Shown: one piece after another, positions 18,781 through 27,518 of the stretch
Position numbering within the stretch: the stretch's first letter is position 1
Layout of the letters: each line of letters starts with the position of its first letter
Translations under genes and position numbers: made by a program
The notes under the pieces: model-generated
Databases searched by the model: none
Told to the model about the DNA's origin: nothing
What the model saw: only the letters and a program-made list of their open reading frames with translations
NCBI RefSeq assembly: GCF_024198175.1
Contig: NZ_JAJVKV010000004.1
Coordinates: 1,054,001-1,118,000 of the forward strand
DNA from: Pyxidicoccus xibeiensis
GTDB taxonomy: Bacteria > Myxococcota > Myxococcia > Myxococcales > Myxococcaceae
DNA length: 64,000 nucleotides
Direction: 5' to 3'

Positions 18781-18851
18781 GGGTGTCTCTCCTGTGTCGC
18801 GAGGGCTTCGTTGAATCGCGAGACACACCGTAACGGCGACACTCACTTTCC

Positions 18852-18874
18852 GTAAGTACCTACCTCAAGGTAAG
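18852..18874. promoter_or_regulatory. Candidate operator of the HxlR-type regulator
   Basis: The short divergent region contains the perfect 12-bp palindrome TACCTCAAGGTA (18861-18872), flanked by GTAAG direct repeats at 18852 and 18870. It is about 10 bp upstream of the regulator's start codon and 80 bp from the oxidoreductase start, a plausible site for controlling both genes. Confidence 0.5.
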
Positions 18875-18882
18875 CTACTGAC

Positions 18883-19341
18883 ATGGCGACGTCCCCGAGA
18901 ACGCGGCACCTGAGCAAGGCGATGGCGAAGTGGGCCGAGCAGCGAGGCGACGTGTACGCGCCTGCCTGCCAGAGCCGGGGCGTGCTGGAGCACGTCACCA
19001 GCCGCTGGGGTGTGCTGGTGCTCGTCGCCCTGCTGGACGGCACGCACCGCTTCAGCGAGCTGCGCAGGAAGGTGGTGGGGGTGAGCGAGAAGATGCTCGC
19101 CCAGACGCTGCACGCGCTGGAGGAGGACGGCTTCGTGCTGCGCGAGGTCCACCCGGTGATACCCCCGCACGTGGACTACACCCTCACCCCGCTGGGGCAG
19201 GAGGTCGCCGGGCACGTGGAGGTGCTCGTCGACTGGATTGAGGAGAGCCTGCCCCGCATCCTCGAGGCGCGCGCGAAGCAGCCGCCGCGCAAGAGCGCCA
19301 GCGCGCCGAAGGCCCGGCGGGTCACGGCCTCCGGGCGGTGA
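18883..19341 (+). CDS. HxlR-family winged-helix transcriptional regulator
   Basis: 152 residues. The core at about residues 27-125 shows the family pattern: a cysteine (C28) near the N-terminus of the domain, SRWGVLVLVALLDGTHRFSELRR, the recognition helix segment VSEKMLAQTLHALEEDGFVLRE, and the wing VDYTLTPLGQEV. HxlR proteins often sense quinones, aldehydes or diamide through that cysteine. The tail after residue 130 is basic and disordered. It is divergent from the qorB-like gene. Its 3' end overlaps the convergent methyltransferase gene by 20 bp. Confidence 0.9.
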   Translation: MATSPRTRHLSKAMAKWAEQRGDVYAPACQSRGVLEHVTSRWGVLVLVALLDGTHRFSELRRKVVGVSEKMLAQTLHALEEDGFVLREVHPVIPPHVDYTLTPLGQEVAGHVEVLVDWIEESLPRILEARAKQPPRKSASAPKARRVTASGR

Positions 19342-20092
19342 GGATGGGCTGGTAGAAGCCCGTCTCCTCGGGTGAGTACCACCGCGTGTCCATCAGCCCG
19401 GCGCGCGTCAGGGCACGCTCCACCTCCACGCGCTGGAGGGCGCGGTACACGCCGGTGTGCTCGGTGGCCTGCCACCCGCCGGCCTCGGGGCGGAGGATGA
19501 ACTGGTGCACCGTGTACGTGCGCCCGTCCGCGGCCCAGTCCCAGACCTGGAAGAGGATGCGGCGGCCCTCGGGCGCATCCAGCACGCGCTCCGAGGTGAA
19601 GCGCGGCTGCTGCGCCACCAGCGTGTCGTAGTCGCGGATGCTCAGCGCCAGCAGCCCGCCCGGCGCCAGCTTCGCGGCCATGGCGCGCGCCGCCGAGTCC
19701 AGGTCCTCGTCCGTCAGGAGGTGCGGCACCGCGTTGTCGAAGGCGAGCACCACCGCGAAGGTGCCGGGCACCTGGGTGTCCAGCTTGCGCATGTCCGCCA
19801 CGCCGGTGGTGAGCGTGACGTTCAGGGCGCGCGCCTCGCGCTCGGCGCGGGCCACGGCGGCGGGGCTGAGGTCGGTGGCGTGGACGACGTAGCCGCGCCC
19901 GGCCAGCCCCAGCGCCTGGGTGCCGATGCCACACGCACAGTCCAGCACGCGCCGGGGCGGAGGCGCGCCGCAGCGGCGCAGCAGGGCATCCAGCGCGGCG
20001 CCCTGCCGCTCCACCGACTGCGCCCAGTTGGCGAAGAGCAGGTGGTACTCCTCGGCCATTCCCTCGTAGAAACCCAGCACGGGGTCACTCAT
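19322..20092 (-). CDS. Class I SAM-dependent methyltransferase
   Basis: 256 residues. Motif I is RVLDCACGIGTQALGLA at about 47-63, motif II is the acidic residue of HATDLS, and LAFDNAVPHL and LAPGGLLALSIRDYD correspond to motifs post-I and III. The N-terminal FYEGMAEEYHLLFANW resembles glycine/sarcosine N-methyltransferase-like proteins, but the substrate cannot be read from sequence. The protein is cytoplasmic. Its 3' end overlaps the HxlR gene on the other strand. Confidence 0.85.
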   Translation of the reverse strand: MSDPVLGFYEGMAEEYHLLFANWAQSVERQGAALDALLRRCGAPPPRRVLDCACGIGTQALGLAGRGYVVHATDLSPAAVARAEREARALNVTLTTGVADMRKLDTQVPGTFAVVLAFDNAVPHLLTDEDLDSAARAMAAKLAPGGLLALSIRDYDTLVAQQPRFTSERVLDAPEGRRILFQVWDWAADGRTYTVHQFILRPEAGGWQATEHTGVYRALQRVEVERALTRAGLMDTRWYSPEETGFYQPILTARRP

Positions 20093-20168
20093 GTGCGCCG
20101 AGTCCTAGCATTCATGGGCGCGTGTGCCCCATGGCTGTGTGCGCGTCCGTCCCGAACCGGACCGAGCC

Positions 20169-20630
20169 TCACGGGGTGAAGGAGCGCCCCTCGAGGGCCT
20201 CGATTGAGGCGCGGATGGGGGCGGGCACGGGGACCTTCTCGTGGGTGGCGTAGCGCAGGGTGACGATGGTGCAGCCGCCCCGGGTGTAGAGGACGCCATC
20301 GTCCTCGCCGGCCACGGCGTGCTCAATGGTGATGGACGAGGTGCCGATGCGGGTGACGCGGGTGCCGGCCACCAGGCGCGCGGGGAAGACGACTGGGCGG
20401 AGGTACTCCGCGCTGGTGGCCGCGAGGATGGGGCCGATGCCGCCCGGAGTCCGGTCCTCGCCGGCGCCCGAGGGGCCGGTGAGGCCGACGCGGGCGAAGT
20501 AGGCGATGCGGGAGGACTCGAACCAGGTGAAGGTGCGGGCGTTGTTGGCATGGCCGAAGGCGTCCATCTCGCTCCAGTGGAGCGTGAAGGGCACGACGAC
20601 GGGGAAGTCCTTGAGGGGCGCGTCCGACAT
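20169..20630 (-). CDS. Acyl-CoA thioesterase, 4HBT hotdog family
   Basis: 153 residues from the ATG at 20630, which gives the normal single-hotdog length; the frame is open far upstream only because of GC bias. HWSEMDAFGHANNARTFTWFE contains the 4-hydroxybenzoyl-CoA-thioesterase pattern, with the catalytic Asp and the GHxNN turn. The product is expected to hydrolyse acyl- or aryl-CoA thioesters in the cytoplasm. It is divergent from the cupin gene with 97 bp between start codons. Confidence 0.85.
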   Translation of the reverse strand: MSDAPLKDFPVVVPFTLHWSEMDAFGHANNARTFTWFESSRIAYFARVGLTGPSGAGEDRTPGGIGPILAATSAEYLRPVVFPARLVAGTRVTRIGTSSITIEHAVAGEDDGVLYTRGGCTIVTLRYATHEKVPVPAPIRASIEALEGRSFTP

Positions 20631-20727
20631 GGCGGCAGGGTGCCCCAGGCCGGGCCGGCGGGGAACGCCCAACTGCGCCCGCCTGCCCTCCAGGCAAGGG
20701 CCACGGCCGTGGTAATGCAGAGCAGCC

Positions 20728-21597
20728 ATGCGTCCACGCTTCCTGATTCCCGTGCTCGCCGTCGGGTTCGGTGCCGCCGCCCTCTCCTGGGCCCGTGAGC
20801 CGAAGCTCCAGCTCGCGCCCCAGCCCCCCAGGTCCCCCGCGAAGGTGACGGCCTCCGCGCCCGTGCTGTCGGCGGCCGCACCGCGTGCCCCGCTCTCCGC
20901 GCCCGTCCTGCCGACGGCCACCACGCCCGACCCGCGTTCCGCGCCCGTCCTGCAGGCAGCAGCCACGCCCGCCCAGCTTTCCGCGCCCGTTCTGCAGGCA
21001 GCAGCCACGCCCGCCCAGCTCGCCGCACCCGTCCTGCTGGCGGCCGCCACGCCGACTCCCTCCGCCAAACCCGCGCCCCAGGCGGCCCCGGCATCCGGCG
21101 CCCCGGCCCAGCCCGCGCCCCAGGCGACCCCGGCATCCGGAGCACCGGCCCGGCCCGCCACGTCCGCGCCAGCGCCCGCCTCCGACACGCCCGCCACGCA
21201 GGGCACGCGCTACCGCGTGCCGACGTCCGAGGCCCCGCGCCACATCATCGCCGGGGGCAAGGGCCGCGCGACGCTGCTGCTCAACCCCTCCACGGGCGCC
21301 ACCGCCGCGTCGATGACGCTGCTGGAGCTCCAGCCCGGCGGCGAGGTGCCCGAGCACGTCCACGCAACGAGCGCCGAGCTGCTCTACATCGAGGACGGCG
21401 CGGCGGACATGGTGGTCTCCGGCCAGAAGCTGCGCGTGGCCAAGGGTGACGCCGTCTACATCCCCGCCGGGGAGAAGCACTCCGCGCGCGTGGTGTCGCA
21501 GGACGTGGCGTTCCGCGCGGTGCAGGTGTACGCCGGCCCCGGACCGGAGGCGCGCTTCACGCAGGGCCCCCGGGAGAACCCGCCCCATGGGAAGTGA
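20728..21597 (+). CDS. Exported cupin-domain protein with Ala/Pro-rich stalk
   Basis: 289 residues. An N-terminal hydrophobic segment (LIPVLAVGFGAAALSWA) serves as signal peptide or membrane anchor. Residues 30-160 are Ala/Pro-rich repeats (SAPVLQAAATPAQL units) forming a probable periplasmic stalk. Residues 165-275 are a single-domain cupin with EHVHATSAELLYIEDG and the second motif GDAVYIPAGEKHSARV, giving His/Glu metal ligands. No substrate can be assigned. The end of the gene overlaps the start of the metallophosphoesterase gene by 11 bp, so the two are translationally coupled. Confidence 0.82.
   Translation: MRPRFLIPVLAVGFGAAALSWAREPKLQLAPQPPRSPAKVTASAPVLSAAAPRAPLSAPVLPTATTPDPRSAPVLQAAATPAQLSAPVLQAAATPAQLAAPVLLAAATPTPSAKPAPQAAPASGAPAQPAPQATPASGAPARPATSAPAPASDTPATQGTRYRVPTSEAPRHIIAGGKGRATLLLNPSTGATAASMTLLELQPGGEVPEHVHATSAELLYIEDGAADMVVSGQKLRVAKGDAVYIPAGEKHSARVVSQDVAFRAVQVYAGPGPEARFTQGPRENPPHGK
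20935..21045 (+). repeat. Coding repeats in the cupin-protein stalk
   Basis: Near-identical units with a period of 42-45 bp encode SAPVLQAAATPAQL-type 14- to 15-residue blocks. At least three consecutive copies are seen, and two further units with GAPAQPAPQATPAS follow. They lengthen the linker between membrane anchor and cupin. Confidence 0.65.
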
Positions 21598-23431
21598 GCA
21601 GGACGGGGCCGCGCCGCGACGCGAGCCCTCCCCGAGGCCAGCCGACGCCCCCGTGACGGGCGAGCGCCCCTACCTGGTGTCACCGCGCGAGGGGCTGCCC
21701 ACCTCCGACAGCGGCATGGCGACGCGGCCCCAGCGGCGCGCGGACATGGTGCGCTGGCTGCACCCCGCGCAGTTGCTGCGCACGGGCCTGGACGCGCTGG
21801 TGGCGGCGGTGTTCGGCGCGCGCGCGGACCACCGGCTCATCGAGGCGGTGGTGCGGCCGCAGGCGCCCTTCTTCGACTACTCGCAGGAGCCGCTCACCGA
21901 GGACGGCTTCTGGCTGGACTACGTGGCGGACACCGGTGACGGCTGGAACTCCACGTACACGGTGGCGCGGCTGCTCGCGCTGCCGGAGCTGACGCTGCCC
22001 GTGCGGGGCAACTCGCGCCTGGAGCCGCACGCCACGAAGCGCGGGCGGGTGCTGGTGCTGGGCGGAGACGGCGTGTACCCCGGGGCCAGCCGCGAGGTGT
22101 ACGAGGAGCGGCTGGTGCAGCCCTACGAGGCGGCCATGCGCCGCTCGCAGGCGCCCAACCCGGACCTGTTCATGATTCCGGGCAACCACGACTGGTACGA
22201 CGGGCTATCCGCCTTCATGCGGCTGTTCTGCGCGAACCGGTGGATTGCCGGCCGGCGCACGCGGCAGAGCCGCAGCTACTTCGCGCTGAAGCTGCCGCAC
22301 CGCTGGTGGCTCATCGGCACGGACGTACAGCTCAACAGCGACATCGACGTGCCGCAGGTGGAGTACTTCCGCGAGGTGGCCCAGCACATGGGCCCGGACG
22401 ACCGCATCATCCTCTGCAACGCGGAGCCCGTGTGGGTGATGGCGGCCACCGCGCGGCGCAAGGGCAGCTACCTGGAGAACAACCTGGAGTACCTCCAGGA
22501 GAAGGTGCTGGGCCGGCGCATCAGCATCTTCCTCGCGGGGGACCTGCACCACTACCGCCGGCACGAGGACGCCGCGGGCCGGCAGAAAATCACCGCGGGC
22601 GGAGGCGGCGCCTTCCTGCACCCCACGCACGCACCGGCGGCGCACGTGCTGCGAGACGGCTACCGGCTGCAGAAGAGCTTCCCGGACGAGCGCACCTCGC
22701 GGAAGCTGGCGCGAAAGAATCTCTTCCTCATCCGCTACAGCCCGCTGTTCGGCCTGATGACGGGAGGGCTGTACCTCCTCCTCGCGCTCGCCGCCTACGC
22801 GGAGGTGGGCTCGCTGGGGCTGTCCCAGCTTCCCCAGGTCATCCTCGCGGTGGCCAACAGCATGCTGACCCGGCCATGGACGATGGTGCTGGGGCTGGGC
22901 ACCATCGGCGGGCTCATCGGCCTGGCGGACGCGGCCTTCGGCCGGTGGCGGGTGCTGATGGGAACGATGCACGGGCTTGGCCACATCCTCGCAGCGTTCT
23001 TCACCGCGTGGGGCGCCACGTATCTCACGGTGACGGGGATGGGCATCTGTCCCGACCTGACGCCGGACGGGCTGAACTGCACGGCGGGCTGGGCGCACCT
23101 GGCGGGCAAGTTCCTGCTGTCCTCGGGGCTCACCTTCCTGGGCGGCTTCCTGGTGGGCCCCTTCGTCATGGGCCTGTACCTGTGGCTGAGCGTCAACTTC
23201 TTCAAGGCCCACTCCAACGAGGCGTTCATCTCGCTGGCGCTGCCGGATTGGAAGAACTTCCTGCGGCTGCACATCAACGAGGACGGGCACCTCAAGGTGT
23301 ACCCGGTGGGCGTCGAGCGCGTACCCCGGAAGTGGAAGGAGACGCACGCCGGCCCCTACGCGCCCGCCTTCGACCCGGACGACCCGAAGGCCACGCCGCC
23401 GGTGCTCATCGAGCCGCCCATCCGCGTGTGA
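21587..23431 (+). CDS. Metallophosphoesterase fused to a four-helix membrane domain
   Basis: 614 residues from the ATG at 21587. The calcineurin-like part (about 110-420) shows LGGDGVYP, IPGNHDWYDGL (GNHD block) and LAGDLHHYRRH, the usual di-metal ligands. After about residue 420 there are at least four hydrophobic segments (MTGGLYLLLALAAYAEV, TMVLGLGTIGGLIGLA, HILAAFFTAWGATYLTV, LTFLGGFLVGPFVMGLYLWL), then a soluble tail. This is therefore a membrane-anchored phosphoesterase of unknown substrate. The start codon lies inside the end of the cupin gene (11-bp overlap), implying coupled synthesis and possibly a shared role. Confidence 0.85.
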   Translation: MGSEQDGAAPRREPSPRPADAPVTGERPYLVSPREGLPTSDSGMATRPQRRADMVRWLHPAQLLRTGLDALVAAVFGARADHRLIEAVVRPQAPFFDYSQEPLTEDGFWLDYVADTGDGWNSTYTVARLLALPELTLPVRGNSRLEPHATKRGRVLVLGGDGVYPGASREVYEERLVQPYEAAMRRSQAPNPDLFMIPGNHDWYDGLSAFMRLFCANRWIAGRRTRQSRSYFALKLPHRWWLIGTDVQLNSDIDVPQVEYFREVAQHMGPDDRIILCNAEPVWVMAATARRKGSYLENNLEYLQEKVLGRRISIFLAGDLHHYRRHEDAAGRQKITAGGGGAFLHPTHAPAAHVLRDGYRLQKSFPDERTSRKLARKNLFLIRYSPLFGLMTGGLYLLLALAAYAEVGSLGLSQLPQVILAVANSMLTRPWTMVLGLGTIGGLIGLADAAFGRWRVLMGTMHGLGHILAAFFTAWGATYLTVTGMGICPDLTPDGLNCTAGWAHLAGKFLLSSGLTFLGGFLVGPFVMGLYLWLSVNFFKAHSNEAFISLALPDWKNFLRLHINEDGHLKVYPVGVERVPRKWKETHAGPYAPAFDPDDPKATPPVLIEPPIRV

Positions 23432-23597
23432 CACACCGCCCGGGTGTCTCCAGGTGAGGCGATGTCGGCGGACTGAGAGCCCCCCTGCCCGCCCCCCGGG
23501 CGTCACGGCGCGCGGTGCCTGCACAGCAGGCAGTCGTCCAGGCACGTGCAGGGGCTGCGTGAATGCCCTTCCATGTGAAGCCTTCCAACCTCGTGAC

Positions 23598-23604
23598 AAG
23601 GAGG
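23598..23604 (+). promoter_or_regulatory. Ribosome binding site that decides the start of the OmpA-like gene
   Basis: AAGGAGG lies 6 bases before the GTG at 23611. This argues for that GTG over the in-frame ATG at 23563. Confidence 0.75.
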
Positions 23605-23610
23605 CTTCAC

Positions 23611-24261
23611 GTGACGACTCGAAAGAACGCGACGGTTCGGAACAAGGCGGCGGCGGTGCTCCTGTCCGCGGCGATGCTGGGCGCGGGTGGCTGTGCCACG
23701 CCCGGCAAGCGCACGGCGACGGGCGCGGCCGCGGGCGGCATCGTGGGCGCGGGCGCGGGCGCCATTGCCGGCGGCTGGAAGGGCGCGGCCGTGGGTGCGG
23801 CGGCGGGTGCCGCGGTGGGCGGAGGTGTGGGCAACTACCTCGACAAGCGGGCCCAGGAGCTGGAGAAGGTCGCCGAGACGCGCAAGACGGAGCACGGCCT
23901 GCTCCTCAACCTGCAGAGCGAGCTGCTCTTCGAGACCAACAGCGCCGTGCTTACCGACAGCGCCGTGAATCAGCTCACGCAGATTGGCGACATCCTCGCG
24001 AAGTACCCGGATGACCGCATCACCATCGAAGGCCACACCGACAGCCGGGGCACGGAGCCCTTCAACGAGTCGCTGTCGATGCGGCGCGCGGACGCGGTGG
24101 CGCGCGTGCTGCGGGGCCGCGGCGTCGAGGAGCGGCAGATGGTGGTGCTGGGCCAGGGCGAGACGGAGCCCGTCGCCCCCAACACCACCGAGAATGGCCG
24201 CACGGCCAACCGGCGCGTCGAGCTGCACATCGACGTGCCCCAGGCGTCCCGCCGCGGCTGA
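23611..24261 (+). CDS. OmpA-family peptidoglycan-binding lipoprotein
   Basis: 216 residues, with GTG start chosen from the strong AAGGAGG. The signal peptide ends in GAGGCAT, a lipobox-like site, so it is a probable lipoprotein. A glycine-zipper stretch follows (TGAAAGGIVGAGAGAIAGG..., about 30-75). The C-terminal OmpA domain (about 95-210) has the core LFETNSAVLTDSAVNQL, IEGHTDSRGTEPFNESLSMRRADAV and GQGETEPVAPNTTENGRTANRRVEL. The domain binds meso-DAP peptidoglycan and links the outer membrane to the wall. It is convergent with the sensor kinase gene (9 bp apart). Confidence 0.9.
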   Translation: MTTRKNATVRNKAAAVLLSAAMLGAGGCATPGKRTATGAAAGGIVGAGAGAIAGGWKGAAVGAAAGAAVGGGVGNYLDKRAQELEKVAETRKTEHGLLLNLQSELLFETNSAVLTDSAVNQLTQIGDILAKYPDDRITIEGHTDSRGTEPFNESLSMRRADAVARVLRGRGVEERQMVVLGQGETEPVAPNTTENGRTANRRVELHIDVPQASRRG

Positions 24262-24270
24262 GGCGGCGGC

Positions 24271-27200
24271 TCACACGTCCGGACGCGCGGAGGGCGGCAT
24301 GCGCCGGGGGAGCACGACGGTGAACGTCGCCCCCCGGCCCACGTCGCTGTCCACGTGGATGCGGCCCTCCATCGCATCCACCACCTGCCTCACAATCCAG
24401 AGGCCCAGGCCGAAGCCGCTGTAGTGGCGCTCGCTGGCCACCCGCAGGAACTTCTGGAAGAGGCGCGGCTGGTCCTCCGGGGCGATGCCGATGCCCTCGT
24501 CCCTCACCCGCAGCGTGACGGAGTCCGCGCCGGCCTCCAGCTCCACGTCCACCGGCCCGTCGTGGCCGTACTTCAGCGCGTTGGACAGGAGGTTCTGCAG
24601 CACCTGGTCGACGCGGAGCCGGTCCCACAGGCCTGGCACCGTCGAGGGGACGCGCAGGCGAAGCTCGCACCCGGCGCGCGCCGCGTCCTCGGCGACGCGC
24701 GCGGCCACCTCGCGCACCAGCTCCGCCAGGTCCAGCGGCTCGGGCTCCAGCTTCAGCCGGCCCGCGGTGATGCGCGACACGTCCAGCAGCTCGCGGATGA
24801 GGCTGGACAGCCGGGTGAGCTGCCGGTCCGCGGACTGGAACTTCGCGTCCACGCCGGGGCCCGGCACCAGCGCGCGCCGCAGTCCCTGCAGGTTGAGCTT
24901 GAGCGAGGTGAGCGGGGTGTTCAGCTCGTGGGACGCCACGCCGAGGAAGGTGTCGCGCGCCGCGACGGCCTCCCGGGCCTCCTGGTAGAGCATGGCGTTG
25001 TCCATGGCGGTGGCCGCGCGCAGCGCCAGCTCCTCCACCAGCCGCAGGTCGTCCCCGGTGTAGCGCCGGTCCGACTCCGCATACCCCAGCGTCAGCGCCG
25101 CGACGACGCGGCCCCGGCGGCGCAGGGGCACGCTGAGATACGAGCGGAGGCCCAGCGCCCTCACCGCCGCCAGCCGCTCCGGGTCCGGCACGGTGGCGAC
25201 GAGCAGCGCCTCGGGAATGGCCTCCATCAGCTCCGGCTCCCCGGTGCGCAGCACCTTGCCGAGCCCTCCCGGCGCACTCAGGTCGGGGGGATGGCGGCGG
25301 TGGAAGTCCAGCGCGAGCCGGGCCCGCTCCGGGTCCTCGTGGGCCACCACCACCCGGCGCACGTGGCCATCGTCCTCCAGCACGTCGACGGCGCACCAGT
25401 CCGCGAGGACAGGCACCGCCACGCGGGCCATCGCGGCCAGCGTGCGCTCGTAGTCGAGCGAGGAGGCCAGCAGCGCGCTCGCCTCCGCGAGGAAGCGCAT
25501 GCGCTCCTCGGCGCGCTGGCGCTCGGCGACCATGGCCTCCAGGCGGCCCTGGGTGACGAGCTGCGCCTCGAAGAGCTTCGCGCGCTCCAGCGCCTGCGCC
25601 GCGTGCTGGGTGAGAATCTGGAGGAACCAGCGCTCCACGTCCTCGAAGGGGTGCTCGCCCTCGAAGCCGAACGTCAGCCCACCGATGGCCCGCCCTTCCA
25701 CGAGCAGCGGCAGGCACGCATTCGCCATCCCATGGCGGTGGCGCACGGCGTAGGCGCGCTCCTCGGACGCGGGGACCCGCTCGGCATACTCGGCCCAGCT
25801 GCGCATCCACAGGGGTGCCGCCTGGCGCACCGCCTCCGCCAGCGGCACCGGCGCGTCCACGGAGAAGGAACCGAAGCCCTTCACCGTCTGGGGCGCGTAC
25901 CCGCGGGACTGCATCAGCTCGAGCAGCCCGGTGGCGGCGTCCAGTTGCCAGATGCCCGCGTTGACGGCCCCCAGCGCGTCCACGCCCACCTCCAGCACCG
26001 CCCCGGCGACCTCGTCCCGTGACAGCGCCTGCCCCAGCAGCTGGGTCACCTGCTGGAGCCGGCGGGCGTACTCCGCGGTGCGCTCCGCCCGCGTCCTCGC
26101 CTCCTGCTCCGCGGCCAGCAGGGCGGCGCGCTCGGCCTCGGCGCGCTTCTGCTCGCTGACGTCCTGCTGCACGCAGACCCAGTGCGGCCGGCCCCACAGC
26201 TCCAGGGCGGTGATGTGGGCCCGGGTGACGAAGGGCGTCCCGTCCTTGCGCACGTTGCGCCACTCACCGGACCAGACACCTGTCGCCTTGAGCTCGGTGA
26301 TGACCTGCTCCACGACGCGGGCATTCTCCTCGGACGGGTAGTCGTTCTGCACCGTCACGTGCTGGCCCTGCAGCTCCCCGGGCCCGTAGCCGAACATCCG
26401 GTCCTCGGCCGGGTTGGTGTAGACGATGAGGCCGTGCTCGTCGGAGACGCTCACCCCCTCCGCCATGGAGTCGAGGACGCGGGCCTGCATGAGCGTCTCC
26501 TGGTGGAGCCGCGCATTGGCGATGGCGAGCGCGGACCGGTCGGCCAGCTCGCGCAGCAGCGCCTCGTCGTCGTCGTCGAAGGCGGGCCGGGGAGAGCGGC
26601 GCACGCAATGCAACGTGCCGATGACCGCTCCGCGCAGCAGCAGCGGGACGGCCAGGATGCTGTAGTGCTCCGAGCGCAGCACCATCTCGCGGTGCTCGGG
26701 CCTGAGGGTCTTCGCCAGCTGCTCGCCGGAGATGCGGAGCAGGCGCATGGGCTGGCCGCTGAGGGCCACCTTGCCGATGACACTCTCCCCGATGCGCAGC
26801 CGCGAGCGCGCGGATGCAGCCTGGAAGGCGGCCTTGTCGGCGGGGCGGACGTCGTCATACGCCACCGTGTCCAGCCACTGCCCGTCGGCGGAGACCAGCG
26901 CCACGCCGCACGAGTCGGAGAGGTGGGCCACCACCTGCCGGACCACCGTGTCGAGCACCTCCTCCAGCTCCAGCTTCGCGGCCGACAGCGCGCGTGAGGC
27001 CTCCGCCAGGACGCGAAGCCTCGCGGCCTGCTTGTGCCCCGTGAGGTCCGTGATGACGAGCCAGAGTGTGTCCGCACCCGTGTGGACGCGCACGTCCAGC
27101 CACTGACGGCGGGACTCGGAGAAGTGCTCGAAGTGCTCGGACTGGCCGCTCGCCGCGGCGCGCTCCAGGGCCTGGCGCACCATGGGGCCGTCGTCCCCGG

Positions 27201-27411
27201 GCAGCGCCTCCCACGCCTCGCGCCCCAGCAGCTCGCCTCGCGCACTTCCGAAGAAGCGCTCGGCGGCGCCATTCACATACCGGAAGCGCGCCTCCCGGCT
27301 GAGCGCCGCGATGGCCTCGGGGAGCTGCTCGAGGAGCCCGACGGGAAAGCCGGAGGGCGACGAGTCAGGAGCGGGTGCTTCCAGGGGAGGTGACTCGGGA
27401 GGCCTGGCCAC
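24271..27411 (-). CDS. Soluble multi-sensor histidine kinase (PAS-GAF-PAS-GAF-GAF-HK)
   Basis: 1046 residues with no transmembrane segment. Order: PAS (about 25-128), GAF (140-303), PAS (308-425), coiled coil (425-455), GAF (455-615), coiled coil (615-645), GAF (645-810), then HisKA with the phospho-acceptor H828 in ASHELNTP. The HATPase follows with N-box LLSNALKYG (942-950), G1 DEGIGI (971-976) and G2 GFGLGL (999-1004). It should integrate several cytoplasmic cues and phosphorylate an unlinked response regulator; no regulator gene is adjacent. The start is a GTG without a clear Shine-Dalgarno sequence, so the N-terminus is uncertain by some residues. Confidence 0.9.
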   Translation of the reverse strand: MARPPESPPLEAPAPDSSPSGFPVGLLEQLPEAIAALSREARFRYVNGAAERFFGSARGELLGREAWEALPGDDGPMVRQALERAAASGQSEHFEHFSESRRQWLDVRVHTGADTLWLVITDLTGHKQAARLRVLAEASRALSAAKLELEEVLDTVVRQVVAHLSDSCGVALVSADGQWLDTVAYDDVRPADKAAFQAASARSRLRIGESVIGKVALSGQPMRLLRISGEQLAKTLRPEHREMVLRSEHYSILAVPLLLRGAVIGTLHCVRRSPRPAFDDDDEALLRELADRSALAIANARLHQETLMQARVLDSMAEGVSVSDEHGLIVYTNPAEDRMFGYGPGELQGQHVTVQNDYPSEENARVVEQVITELKATGVWSGEWRNVRKDGTPFVTRAHITALELWGRPHWVCVQQDVSEQKRAEAERAALLAAEQEARTRAERTAEYARRLQQVTQLLGQALSRDEVAGAVLEVGVDALGAVNAGIWQLDAATGLLELMQSRGYAPQTVKGFGSFSVDAPVPLAEAVRQAAPLWMRSWAEYAERVPASEERAYAVRHRHGMANACLPLLVEGRAIGGLTFGFEGEHPFEDVERWFLQILTQHAAQALERAKLFEAQLVTQGRLEAMVAERQRAEERMRFLAEASALLASSLDYERTLAAMARVAVPVLADWCAVDVLEDDGHVRRVVVAHEDPERARLALDFHRRHPPDLSAPGGLGKVLRTGEPELMEAIPEALLVATVPDPERLAAVRALGLRSYLSVPLRRRGRVVAALTLGYAESDRRYTGDDLRLVEELALRAATAMDNAMLYQEAREAVAARDTFLGVASHELNTPLTSLKLNLQGLRRALVPGPGVDAKFQSADRQLTRLSSLIRELLDVSRITAGRLKLEPEPLDLAELVREVAARVAEDAARAGCELRLRVPSTVPGLWDRLRVDQVLQNLLSNALKYGHDGPVDVELEAGADSVTLRVRDEGIGIAPEDQPRLFQKFLRVASERHYSGFGLGLWIVRQVVDAMEGRIHVDSDVGRGATFTVVLPRRMPPSARPDV

Positions 27412-27518
27412 ACGTATGGCCTAACACCGCCACGCGCCGCTGCCCATCTCCCTGGCGCCTGGCTGGGAGGTGAAGGACAACTCGCCCCCCATTGGACTGT
27501 CTGTCCATGTCGCGCCCC

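Noticed and set aside
23563..23610. Upstream ATG for the OmpA-like gene
   Set aside because: It has no ribosome site and would spoil the signal peptide. GTG at 23611 follows a consensus AAGGAGG.
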